From contig JAJZWW010000238.1 of the NCBI GenBank assembly GCA_021846485.1, forward strand, positions 1-5,476: a stretch of DNA of 5,476 bases. The letters run 5' to 3'. The position numbers and the translations under genes are program-made. This DNA is from Actinomycetes bacterium. Lineage in GTDB: Bacteria; Actinomycetota; Acidimicrobiia; Acidimicrobiales; Palsa-688. Positions within the stretch are counted from its first letter, which is position 1. Each line of letters opens with the position of its first letter. Positions 1 through 5,476 of this stretch are shown in pieces. The notes beneath the pieces are model-generated. The model was given only the letters and a program-made list of their open reading frames with translations, made no database searches and was not told where the DNA came from.

Positions 1-1
1 G

Positions 2-694
2 CTGGTGGTGGCCGCCTGGCGCCAGCTGCGCTCGCCCCGGCGCCTCGTGCCCGTCCCCGGCGGCGTCCCCGCAGCCCCCACCTGGGTGGCGGCCGGCCCC
101 GGCCCGCTCCCCGCCTCCCTGCGCCTCCCGCTCGACGCCATCGACACCGACGGCGTCGTCGACCTCGGCCCCGACGGCCTGGCCGCGATCTGCCGGGCCA
201 GCTCGGTCACCTTCGGCCTGCGCACCCCCGCCGAGCAGGAGGCCCTCGTGGCAGGGTTCGCCCGCTGGTGCAACTCCCTCGCCGAGCCGGCCCAGCTGGT
301 GGTGCGCGCCGAACCGGTCGACCTCGCCCCGATGATCGCAGGGCTCCTCGACGCAGCCCCCGGCCTGCCGCATCCGGGCCTGGAGCACGCGGCCAAGGAG
401 CACGCCCGCTTCCTCGCCGAGCTGACCGCGACCCGCAGCCTCTTGCGCCGGGAGGTGCTGGTGGTGCTGCGCCAACCCGCATCGTCCAACAGTGCCGCCG
501 ACGGCGCCCGGGAACGGCTGCGCCGCCGGGCCGAAGAGGCGGTCAGCGCCCTGGCCGCCGCCGGGGTCACCCTCAGTGTCCTGGACGCCGAGGCGGCGAC
601 CGCCTGCCTGTGGCGGGCCGTCGACCCGGCTAGCCCGCCCCGCCCGCCAGGTGTCAGCGCGCCCGGCGAGATCGTCACCGGAGCCGTGCGATGA
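2..694 (+). CDS. TraC-like domain protein of a Gram-positive-type T4SS, 5' end outside the window
   Basis: The frame is open to the left edge, so this is probably the 3' part of a longer gene; GTG codons at 5 and 8 are possible starts, but the four bases before them cannot show a ribosome site. From about nt 125 the protein reads LPLDAIDTDGVVDL, then a strand-rich section ending SSVTFGLRTPAEQEALVAGF, then FARWCNSLAEPAQLVVRAEPVDL, a helical stretch and REVLVVLR. This order matches the TraC-like domain found in Gram-positive conjugation systems, where the piece equivalent to the VirB4 N-terminus is a separate protein. The first residues (AAWRQLRSPRRLVPVPGG) look like the basic cytoplasmic end of a PrgI-type membrane segment, so a PrgI/TraC-like fusion is possible (inference). 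The C-terminal 25 or so residues are Pro/Gly-rich. The stop overlaps the VirB4 start by 4 bp (ATGA), implying translational coupling and a shared complex at the inner face of the membrane. Confidence 0.78.
   Translation: MVVAAWRQLRSPRRLVPVPGGVPAAPTWVAAGPGPLPASLRLPLDAIDTDGVVDLGPDGLAAICRASSVTFGLRTPAEQEALVAGFARWCNSLAEPAQLVVRAEPVDLAPMIAGLLDAAPGLPHPGLEHAAKEHARFLAELTATRSLLRREVLVVLRQPASSNSAADGARERLRRRAEEAVSALAAAGVTLSVLDAEAATACLWRAVDPASPPRPPGVSAPGEIVTGAVR
680..683 (+). promoter_or_regulatory. Shine-Dalgarno sequence of the VirB4-like gene
   Basis: GGAG lies inside the end of the upstream gene, 7 nt before the ATG at 691. It supports 691 as the start, and with the ATGA overlap suggests ribosomes reinitiate here after finishing the TraC-like gene. 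Confidence 0.6.
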
Positions 695-2481
695 GCCGCC
701 TCGCCCGCCGCCTGCTCGGCCAGCTGGTCGGTGCGTCGCCCACCCGCCCCACGGCTCCGCTCGGTCCCGACGCGCTCGAGGTCCACCCGCGCTCCTTGCG
801 CCTGGGGGAGGAGTGGTGCCGGACCCTCACCGTCACCGGCTACCCCCGAGAGGTCGGCCTCGGCTGGCTGGAGCCGCTGTCCACCCACCCCGGCCGCCTC
901 GATGTCGCGCTGCACGTCGAACCGGTCCCCGCGGCGGTCGCCGCGGAGCGCCTGCGCCGCCAGCTGGCACGCCTCGAGTCGGGACGTCGAGCCGACGCCG
1001 CCAAGGGTCGCCTGGTCGACCCCGACGTCGAGGTGGCCGCCGCCGACGCCCGGGCCCTCGCCCAGGGTCTGGCCCGGGGCGAGCAGAAGCTCTTCAGCGT
1101 CTCGCTCACCTTGACCGTGCACGCCGAAAGCGAACAGGCACTCGACGCCGAGTGCAACCGGGTGCGGGCCCTGTGCTCGTCGCTCCTCCTCGATGCCCAG
1201 GCCACCACCTGGCGCAGCCTGCAGGGCTGGGTCACCACCCTGCCGCTCTGTGTCGACGACCTCGGCGTGCGGCGCAGCTTCGACACCGCGGCGCTCTCGG
1301 CCACCTACCCCTTCGCCCTTTCCGAGCTCACGACAACCACCGGCGTCCTGTATGGCACCGCGGCCAAGGGGGCGGGCCTCGTGTGCTGGGACCGCTTCGG
1401 TTGCGACAACTACAACTCGGTCATCCTGGCCCGCTCGGGGGCGGGGAAGTCCTACCTGGCCAAGCTCGAAACCCTGCGCAGCCTGTACCAGGGCGTCGAG
1501 GTGGCGGTCGTCGACCCCGAAGACGAGTACCGCCGGCTGGCCGAGGCGGTCGGCGGCGCCTACGTCCACCTCGGGGCGCCCGGGGTGCGGGTCAACCCCT
1601 TCGACCTCGGCCCGAGCCCAGAGCCGGCCCAATCAGCCGAACCCGCCCAGTCGAACGCACTGGTCCGCCAGGCCCTGTTCGTCCACACCCTCGTCGCCGT
1701 GCTGTTGGGCGAGCCGGTCGGCCCGGGGACGAAGCCCGCCTTGGACCGGGCCATCCTCTGTGCCTACCAGTCCGTCGGCATCACCTCGGACCCTCGCACC
1801 CACACCCGGCCCGCCCCCGTCCTCGCCGACCTCACCCGGGCGCTTGAGGCCGACGAGGACCCCGCGGCGCGCACCCTCGCCGCCCGCCTTGCCCCGTTCA
1901 CCGCCGGTACCCACCGGGGCCTCTTCGACGGGCCGACCACCGTCCGACCCGAGGGGCACCTGGTGGTGTTCAGTCTGCGCGACCTCCCCGACGAGCTGCG
2001 CGCCGCGGGGACGCTCCTCACCTTGGACGCCATCTGGCGGCGCGTCGCCGACCCCGCCCACCGGCGCCGGCGGCGTCTGGTGATCGTCGACGAGGCGTGG
2101 CTGCTCATGCGCGACCCCGAGGGGGCCAAGTTCCTCTACCGGGCGGCCAAGTCCGCCCGCAAGCACTGGTGCGGCCTCGCCGTGGTCACCCAGGACGCCG
2201 CCGACCTGCTCTCCTCCTCACTCGGGATGGCCGTGGTGGCCAACGCCGCCACCCAGATCCTGCTCCGCCAGGCCCCCCAGGCCATCGACGTCCTGACCGA
2301 GGCGTTCGGGCTCTCCGACGGCGAGCGGGCCTACCTGCTCGGGGCGGCGAAGGGCGACGGCCTGCTCGCCTCGGGCGCGGACCGGGTCGCCTTCCACGTG
2401 ATCGCCAGCCCCGCCGAGCACCGCCTCGTCACCAGCGACCCGGCCGAGCTGGCCGACCTGGACGACCAGCCCGACCTGTGA
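691..2481 (+). CDS. VirB4-family type IV secretion ATPase
   Basis: This 596-residue protein is the hexameric ATPase expected to power assembly or transport at the cytoplasmic face of the conjugation pore. Residues 30-240 form the CagE/TrbE/VirB4-type N-terminal region: RTLTVTGYPREV near 50, a long charged helix pair around 85-140, a LFSVSLTLTVHA strand near 135, the LPLCVDDLGVRRSFDT segment, then YPFALSELTTTTGVLYG just before the motor. Walker A is SGAGKS at 249-254, followed by VVDPEDEY and VNPFDLG (301-307). Walker B is LVIVDEAW (463-470). TQD (500-502) and LLRQ (524-527) supply the expected glutamine and a candidate arginine finger. Every ATPase motif is intact. It is shorter than the roughly 800 residues of proteobacterial VirB4, consistent with part of the N-terminal region being in the preceding TraC-like gene. 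A six-residue unit, EPAQSA/EPAQSN, is doubled at 311-322, probably in a surface loop. There is no membrane segment. Confidence 0.93.
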   Translation: MSRLARRLLGQLVGASPTRPTAPLGPDALEVHPRSLRLGEEWCRTLTVTGYPREVGLGWLEPLSTHPGRLDVALHVEPVPAAVAAERLRRQLARLESGRRADAAKGRLVDPDVEVAAADARALAQGLARGEQKLFSVSLTLTVHAESEQALDAECNRVRALCSSLLLDAQATTWRSLQGWVTTLPLCVDDLGVRRSFDTAALSATYPFALSELTTTTGVLYGTAAKGAGLVCWDRFGCDNYNSVILARSGAGKSYLAKLETLRSLYQGVEVAVVDPEDEYRRLAEAVGGAYVHLGAPGVRVNPFDLGPSPEPAQSAEPAQSNALVRQALFVHTLVAVLLGEPVGPGTKPALDRAILCAYQSVGITSDPRTHTRPAPVLADLTRALEADEDPAARTLAARLAPFTAGTHRGLFDGPTTVRPEGHLVVFSLRDLPDELRAAGTLLTLDAIWRRVADPAHRRRRRLVIVDEAWLLMRDPEGAKFLYRAAKSARKHWCGLAVVTQDAADLLSSSLGMAVVANAATQILLRQAPQAIDVLTEAFGLSDGERAYLLGAAKGDGLLASGADRVAFHVIASPAEHRLVTSDPAELADLDDQPDL

Positions 2482-2484
2482 CCC

Positions 2485-2505
2485 CGGCCGGCACCCCGCC
2501 GGCCG
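2485..2505 (+). terminator. GC-rich perfect stem-loop between the VirB4 and coupling-protein genes
   Basis: CGGCCGGC and GCCGGCCG form a perfect 8-bp stem around the 5-nt loop ACCCC, beginning 3 nt after the VirB4 stop codon. The sequence after it is TCTCC rather than a T-run, so it is not a canonical intrinsic terminator. It could be a tail-less actinobacterial terminator, a partial attenuator that adjusts expression of the coupling protein, or an mRNA-stabilising structure. The hairpin is seen in the sequence; its function is inferred. Confidence 0.45.
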
Positions 2506-2523
2506 TCTCCATCCCCGCACACC

Positions 2524-2530
2524 GAAGGAG
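2524..2530 (+). promoter_or_regulatory. Strong Shine-Dalgarno sequence of the coupling-protein gene
   Basis: GAAGGAG sits 5 nt before the ATG at 2536 and is the best ribosome site in the window. It fixes the start and shows the coupling-protein gene is translated independently, unlike the two genes upstream, which are coupled by overlap. Confidence 0.75.
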
Positions 2531-2535
2531 CTTGC

Positions 2536-5142
2536 ATGCCAACCACCACCCCCCCCCCGACCACCCCGACCGCACCCGTCCCCGCGCCCTCCGGCCCCCT
2601 CGCCCGCTACCTGGCCCACCCGGGTGCAGAGACCAGCCACCTCCTCCACCAGGCCGGCCACGACCTGGTCACCCTCGGCACGCACCTCGGCCCGCCGGTG
2701 CTCGCAGCCCTGCTCGTCGTTGCCGTGGCCATCGCCGTCCCGCGCAGGCGAGCGGCCGCGGCCATGGGGCGGGGCGCCCGCCAGGTCCACGTGTTCTCCC
2801 CGCCCGAGGTCGACCCCGACGGGGCGGCCGTGTTGTGGTCCAACCTGGTCGCGCTCTTGCGCCCGGCGTGGCGGCGAGCGACCGGACAACAACCCCACCT
2901 CGGCTTCGAGGTCTGCGCCGGACCGGCCGGGCTCGGCATCAGCCTGTGGGTGCCCGCCGGTGTGCCCCCGGGGCTCGTCGAGCGGGCGGTCGAGGCGGCC
3001 TGGCCCGGGGCCGCCACCGAGACCACGCCGGCCGCCCCGCCGCTCGTCGGACCGGGCGTCGCGACCGGGGGCGAGGTGCGCCTGACGGCCGGCGACCACT
3101 ACCCCATAAAGACCGACCACCGGGTCGACCCGCTCCGCCCGCTCCTGGGGGCGCTGTCGGGGTTGGGCGAGCACGAGCAGGCCTGCGTCCAGATCCTCGC
3201 CCGCCCCGTCACCGGACGGCGCCTCCGGGCACTGTCCAAGGCGGCCGTCCACCGCCGCAACGGCCGAGCGGCGAGGCGCACCGGGCGGATCCTCGACCTG
3301 GTCACCCCCGGCGGCACCAGGCCGGGGACCCGCCCGGCCGAGGTCGACCCAGCCCGGAGCGCCGACGTGTCGGCCATCTTGGACAAGGCCGCCCAACCGT
3401 GCTGGGCCGTCGTCATCCGCTACGGGGTCGCCACCGAGGATCCCGGTCCCCAGGCCCGCGCCGCCTTGCGGGGCCGGGCCCACGCCGTCGCCTCGGCCTT
3501 CGCCGTCTACTCCGGCCGCAACCACCTCGACCGCCACCGCCTGCGTCACGCGGCCAAGGCCCTCGCCGCCCGTCGCCTCGGCAGAGGCGACCTCCTCTCG
3601 GTGGCCGAGCTCGCCGCCATCGCCCACCTGCCGACCGACGTCACCGTCGCCGGCCTGGCCCGGGCCGGGGCCAAGGCCGTCGCGCCGCCACCTCCCGTCG
3701 CCCAGCTGGTCGGTGCGGACACCGCCAGCGCGCTCCGGCGCACCGCGCCGGCGGTGAACACGGCGCCATCCGTGAACAGCCGGTCGGGGGCAGGCAGGGC
3801 GTCGCTCGGGGGCAGGCCGGCCGGCGAGCTGAAGGTCCTCGGCGACGCCGAGGCAGGCAGCCGCCGGCCCGTCGCCCTGGCCGTCGCGGATGCCCGCCAC
3901 CACCTCCACGTCATGGGCGCCACCGGGTCGGGCAAGTCGACGCTGCTCACCAACCTGGTCCTCGACGACATCGCCGCCGGCCGCGGCGCGGTGGTCATCG
4001 ACCCCAAAGGCGACCTCGTCACCGACATCTGCGACCGTCTGCCGGCCGGGGCTGAGGCACGCACCGTGCTCATCGACTCCGCCGAACGCCACGCCCCGCC
4101 GGTCTTGAACGTGCTGGCGGGCCCCGATCCCGACCTGGTGGTCGACAACCTGGTCGGGATCTTCCGCAACATCTTCGCCGCCTACTGGGGGCCGCGCACC
4201 GACGACGTGCTCAGGGCCGCGTGTCTCACGCTGCGGCGCACCGACACCGAGGATCACCCCGCCTCCTTGGCCGACGTGCCCCGCCTGCTCTCCGACGAGG
4301 TGTTCCGGGCGCCCAAGGTCGCCGCCGTCACCGACGACGCGGTCGGCCTCGGCGGGTTCTGGCGCTGGTACGAGGGGCTCGGCACCGCCGCCCAAAGCCA
4401 GGTCGCAGGCCCCCTCATGAACAAGCTGCGGGCCTTCTTGCTGCGCGACTTCGCCCGCCAAGTCGTCGGCCGGGGCCGCTCCAGCATCGACATGGGAAAG
4501 GTCCTCGACGGCGGGATCTGCCTGGTGCGGGTCCCCAAAGGGCTCCTCGGCGACGACACCGCCCGCCTCCTCGGCAGCTTCATCGTCGCCGCCGTGTGGC
4601 AGGCCGCCACCCACCGGGCCCGCCTCGGCCAGGCCGCCCGGGTCGACTGCTCGCTCTACGTCGACGAATGCCAGAACTTCTTGAACCTGCCCCGCAGCTT
4701 CGAAGAGCTGTTGGCCGAGGCCCGCGGCTACCGCCTCTCCTTGGTCCTCGCCCACCAGCACCTCGCCCAGCTCCCGAGAGAGCTGCGCGACGCGGTCAGC
4801 TCGAACGCCCGGACCAAGGTCTGGTTCTCCATGAGCCCCGAGGACGCCCACGTCCTCGGCCGCCACATGGCCCCCGAGGTCACCGAGCACGACCTCGCCC
4901 ACCTCGGCGCCTACCAGGCCGCCGCCCGCCTCGTCGTCGACGGACGCGAGGCCCCGGCCTGCACGCTTCGCACCCGGCCCGCCCCGCCCGCCATCTGCGG
5001 TCGGGCCGAGGCGGTCGCCGCCGCCGCCCGAGCGACGTTCGGCTGCCCGGTCGAACCGGCGACGGACGGCGTCACCGTCGACACCGCCCCCGAGGCGATG
5101 GCCCCCGAGGCAAGGGCGTCGGGCGGCGGGGGGCGCCGGTGA
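2536..5142 (+). CDS. VirD4/TraD-like coupling ATPase (type IV secretory system conjugative DNA transfer family)
   Basis: This 868-residue protein is the predicted coupling protein, which brings the relaxase-DNA complex to the T4SS and helps drive DNA through it. It begins with a Pro/Thr-rich tail (1-20), then one membrane helix (about 51-68, LGPPVLAALLVVAVAIAV) followed by PRRR, placing the rest in the cytoplasm. Residues 80-400 are a large pre-motor region (for example HLGFEVCAGPAGLGISLWVP). A Gly/Ser/Ala-rich linker follows at about 400-430. Walker A is GATGSGKST (461-469), then VIDPKGD (487-493), NIFAAYWGPRTDDVLRAA, QVAGPLMNKLRAFLL, VRVPKGLLGDDTARLLGSF, Walker B LYVDECQNF (707-715) and LVLAHQHLAQLP (736-747), whose Q741 fits the conserved sensor glutamine. 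Motor motifs are intact. About 390 residues separate the membrane helix from Walker A, far more than in classical VirD4; similar long forms occur in actinobacterial elements. The last 30 residues look disordered. HerA-like ATPases are a more distant alternative. Confidence 0.9.
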   Translation: MPTTTPPPTTPTAPVPAPSGPLARYLAHPGAETSHLLHQAGHDLVTLGTHLGPPVLAALLVVAVAIAVPRRRAAAAMGRGARQVHVFSPPEVDPDGAAVLWSNLVALLRPAWRRATGQQPHLGFEVCAGPAGLGISLWVPAGVPPGLVERAVEAAWPGAATETTPAAPPLVGPGVATGGEVRLTAGDHYPIKTDHRVDPLRPLLGALSGLGEHEQACVQILARPVTGRRLRALSKAAVHRRNGRAARRTGRILDLVTPGGTRPGTRPAEVDPARSADVSAILDKAAQPCWAVVIRYGVATEDPGPQARAALRGRAHAVASAFAVYSGRNHLDRHRLRHAAKALAARRLGRGDLLSVAELAAIAHLPTDVTVAGLARAGAKAVAPPPPVAQLVGADTASALRRTAPAVNTAPSVNSRSGAGRASLGGRPAGELKVLGDAEAGSRRPVALAVADARHHLHVMGATGSGKSTLLTNLVLDDIAAGRGAVVIDPKGDLVTDICDRLPAGAEARTVLIDSAERHAPPVLNVLAGPDPDLVVDNLVGIFRNIFAAYWGPRTDDVLRAACLTLRRTDTEDHPASLADVPRLLSDEVFRAPKVAAVTDDAVGLGGFWRWYEGLGTAAQSQVAGPLMNKLRAFLLRDFARQVVGRGRSSIDMGKVLDGGICLVRVPKGLLGDDTARLLGSFIVAAVWQAATHRARLGQAARVDCSLYVDECQNFLNLPRSFEELLAEARGYRLSLVLAHQHLAQLPRELRDAVSSNARTKVWFSMSPEDAHVLGRHMAPEVTEHDLAHLGAYQAAARLVVDGREAPACTLRTRPAPPAICGRAEAVAAAARATFGCPVEPATDGVTVDTAPEAMAPEARASGGGGRR
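2549..2558 (+). repeat. Ten-C homopolymer in the fifth to eighth codons of the coupling-protein gene
   Basis: An uninterrupted run of ten C's encodes the end of Thr5 through the start of Pro8, 13 bases after the first base of the ATG. Gain of one C moves translation into a frame that stays open to a stop at 4055; loss of one leads to a frame that stops at 3085. Either change would destroy the ATPase. The run is directly visible; slippage is only possible, since high-GC genomes carry C-runs by composition. Confidence 0.8.
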
Positions 5143-5339
5143 CCGCTCGCGTCAGCGGATTCTTGCCGGGGCTGGGGGCGGATCAGGGGTCGTCTCAGGG
5201 GTCGTCTGTGGGGTCGTCTGTGGGGTCGTCCTCTCATGCGACCCCCCGCGCCGGCGCGAACCACCACGTCGGGGTGGCTGCAGGGGGGTCGTCGGCAAGG
5301 GCCGACAAAGGGGGGAGAGGGGCAGGTCCGTCGAGATGA
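5139..5339 (+). CDS. Possible small coupled gene, 66 codons, unknown function
   Basis: A GTG at 5139 overlaps the coupling-protein stop as GTGA, and the frame ends in a TGA overlapping the next gene's start as ATGA, so it exactly bridges the two neighbours with a 4-bp overlap at each end. The product would be small and low-complexity: VTARVSGFLPGLGADQ, then QGSS/VGSS tetrapeptides encoded by the 12-bp tandem repeats, then a Gly/Ala/Arg-rich tail. No membrane helix, domain or known family is recognised. Against it: codon third positions are clearly less G/C-biased here (TCT, GCA, AGA, AAA, GGA) than in the flanking genes, no good Shine-Dalgarno precedes the GTG, and the repeats may be DNA elements. 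A non-coding spacer is at least as likely. Confidence 0.3.
   Translation: MTARVSGFLPGLGADQGSSQGSSVGSSVGSSSHATPRAGANHHVGVAAGGSSARADKGGRGAGPSR
5168..5225 (+). other. Cluster of six G-runs, potential G-quadruplex
   Basis: Runs of four or five G's occur at 5168, 5174, 5186, 5198, 5210 and 5222, separated by 2, 7, 8, 8 and 8 nt. This fits a four-tetrad quadruplex with fairly long loops on the + strand, which is also the mRNA sense strand. Formation is inferred from sequence only. Confidence 0.4.
5183..5230 (+). repeat. Four tandem 12-bp repeats, consensus TSWGGGGTCGTC-like
   Basis: Units are TCAGGGGTCGTC at 5183 and 5195, and TGTGGGGTCGTC at 5207 and 5219. Each pair is identical and the pairs differ only at positions 2 and 3, so GGGGTCGTC is invariant. 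The period is about one helical turn (12 bp), suitable for a protein array on one face, and is also a multiple of three, so it keeps the overlapping 66-codon frame open. The pattern AABB suggests duplication of single units after divergence. Confidence 0.9.
5222..5245 (+). repeat. 7-bp inverted repeat at the end of the tandem array
   Basis: GGGGTCG (5222-5228), part of the last tandem unit, is complementary to CGACCCC (5239-5245) across the 10-nt spacer TCCTCTCATG. Only the last unit can form this hairpin locally, though the other units could pair with the same CGACCCC arm at longer range. Confidence 0.6.
5247..5258. repeat. 12-bp perfect palindrome CGCGCCGGCGCG
   Basis: The palindrome begins 2 bp after the CGACCCC arm and is followed by a short inverted repeat, CCACC (5261-5265) with GGTGG (5273-5277). 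It could be a dimer-binding operator or part of a larger structured site; GC-only palindromes also arise by chance at this composition. Confidence 0.5.
5313..5326 (+). promoter_or_regulatory. Purine-rich Shine-Dalgarno region of the Replic_Relax gene
   Basis: A GGGAGAGGGGCAGG stretch precedes the ATG at 5336. The nearer AGG ends 9 nt before the start, and the stronger GAGAGG part is somewhat far, about 15 nt. No other ATG, GTG or TTG occurs upstream in this frame within the spacer, which supports 5336 as the start. Confidence 0.45.
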
Positions 5340-5476
5340 AGGCAGGCCGTTCGCAAGGCGATGGCGGCGCTGTGCCACGGGCAGTCGGCCGGGACGATCG
5401 GCTCTATGAGCTGGCCGGTCGGCTCACCGAACGGGACCGGATGATCTGCCGCCTCCTCTTCGAGCATCGTGTCCTC
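5336..5476 (+). CDS. Replication-relaxation (Replic_Relax) family protein, N-terminal part, runs off the right edge
   Basis: Only the first 47 residues are present. After a short polar lead (MKAGRSQGDGGAVPRAVGRDD) comes LYELAGRLTERDRMICRLLF followed by EHRVL. The LxxLTxRDxxIxxLLxEHRVL pattern is the start of the winged-helix-like region that opens Replic_Relax proteins, a family linked to plasmid replication and DNA relaxation and often found beside coupling-protein genes in actinobacterial mobile elements. It would act on element DNA in the cytoplasm, possibly at the repeat-rich site just upstream (inference). The catalytic or remaining binding portion lies outside the window, so function cannot be tested here. 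A MarR/PadR-like regulator with a similar first helix is the main alternative. Confidence 0.7.
   Translation, partial: MKAGRSQGDGGAVPRAVGRDDRLYELAGRLTERDRMICRLLFEHRVL

Larger units (their letters stand above)
5143..5335 (+). other. G-rich, repeat-rich interval before the Replic_Relax gene; candidate oriT, iteron or regulatory region
   Basis: This 193-bp stretch between the coupling-protein stop and the next recognised start differs in composition from the genes: the + strand changes from C-rich to strongly G-rich. It holds four 12-bp tandem repeats, several G-runs, a 7-bp inverted repeat, a 12-bp palindrome and a fifth isolated copy of the repeat core GGGGTCGTC (5285-5293). Direct repeats plus hairpins next to a DNA-processing gene are typical of transfer origins and plasmid origins, but no nick site is recognised, so the role is inferred. 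Confidence 0.4.

Noticed and set aside
721..735. 15-bp sequence CAGCTGGTCGGTGCG occurring at 721 and again near 3703
   Set aside because: Both copies are in-frame codons for QLVGA inside genes, using the preferred codons; a chance match at this composition is likely.
492..1847. 451-residue + strand frame across the TraC-like/VirB4 junction
   Set aside because: Same reason: Arg/Pro-rich low-complexity translation in an alternative frame of real genes.
2097..4055. 652-residue + strand frame crossing the VirB4/coupling-protein junction
   Set aside because: The product is Arg/Pro/Gly-rich with no domain, and the frame overlaps two well-supported genes; it is a composition shadow.
2218..4902. 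894-residue open frame on the minus strand opposite the coupling-protein gene
   Set aside because: It is antisense to a gene with intact ATPase motifs, its product is a low-complexity Gly/Arg/Asp/Val-rich string, and long antisense frames are expected where third positions are almost all G or C.
4221..5138. Upstream part of the long frame that ends at 5339
   Set aside because: This part lies inside the coupling-protein gene and translates to an Arg/Pro-rich shadow; only the section from the GTG at 5139 was kept as a possible small gene.
5143..5158. CCGCT/AGCGG inverted repeat just after the coupling-protein stop, as a terminator
   Set aside because: The stem is only 5 bp with no T-run, too weak to call a terminator.
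1..5476. tRNA, rRNA, CRISPR arrays, insertion-sequence ends or attachment sites
   Set aside because: No cloverleaf, spaced repeat array, transposase motif or terminal inverted repeat was seen; the only regular repeats are the contiguous 12-bp units at 5183-5230.

Overview
The window is very G+C-rich, nearly every third codon position is G or C, and GTG/ATG starts and ATGA overlaps are used. This points to a high-GC actinomycete or relative (Actinomycetota); the sequence does not fix a genus. All recognisable genes lie on the + strand and form one block of a conjugative element (an integrative conjugative element or conjugative plasmid) with a Gram-positive-type type IV secretion system (T4SS).

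Layout: (1) 2-694, the 3' part of a gene encoding a TraC-like domain, the piece that precedes VirB4 in Gram-positive T4SSs, probably preceded by the end of a PrgI-type membrane segment cut off by the window edge. (2) 691-2481, a VirB4-family ATPase coupled to gene 1 by an ATGA overlap. (3) A 54-bp gap with a perfect GC-rich stem-loop and then a strong Shine-Dalgarno sequence. (4) 2536-5142, a membrane-anchored VirD4/TraD-like coupling ATPase with a run of ten C's at its fifth to eighth codons. (5) 5143-5335, a G-rich, repeat-rich interval with four 12-bp tandem repeats, six closely spaced runs of four or more G's, a hairpin and a 12-bp palindrome. The same interval is also spanned by a 66-codon frame (5139-5339) that overlaps both neighbours by 4 bp. 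(6) 5336 to the right edge, the N-terminus of a replication-relaxation (Replic_Relax) family protein.

Inferred roles: the TraC-like protein and VirB4 belong to the mating-pore machinery. The coupling protein links the processed DNA (relaxosome) to that pore. The Replic_Relax protein probably acts on element DNA, and the repeat cluster just before it is the best candidate in the window for a DNA-processing or partner-binding site (oriT-, iteron- or operator-like). That last assignment is inference. The protein families themselves are known. The least explained part is 5139-5339, where a possible small gene and a structured DNA element occupy the same bases.
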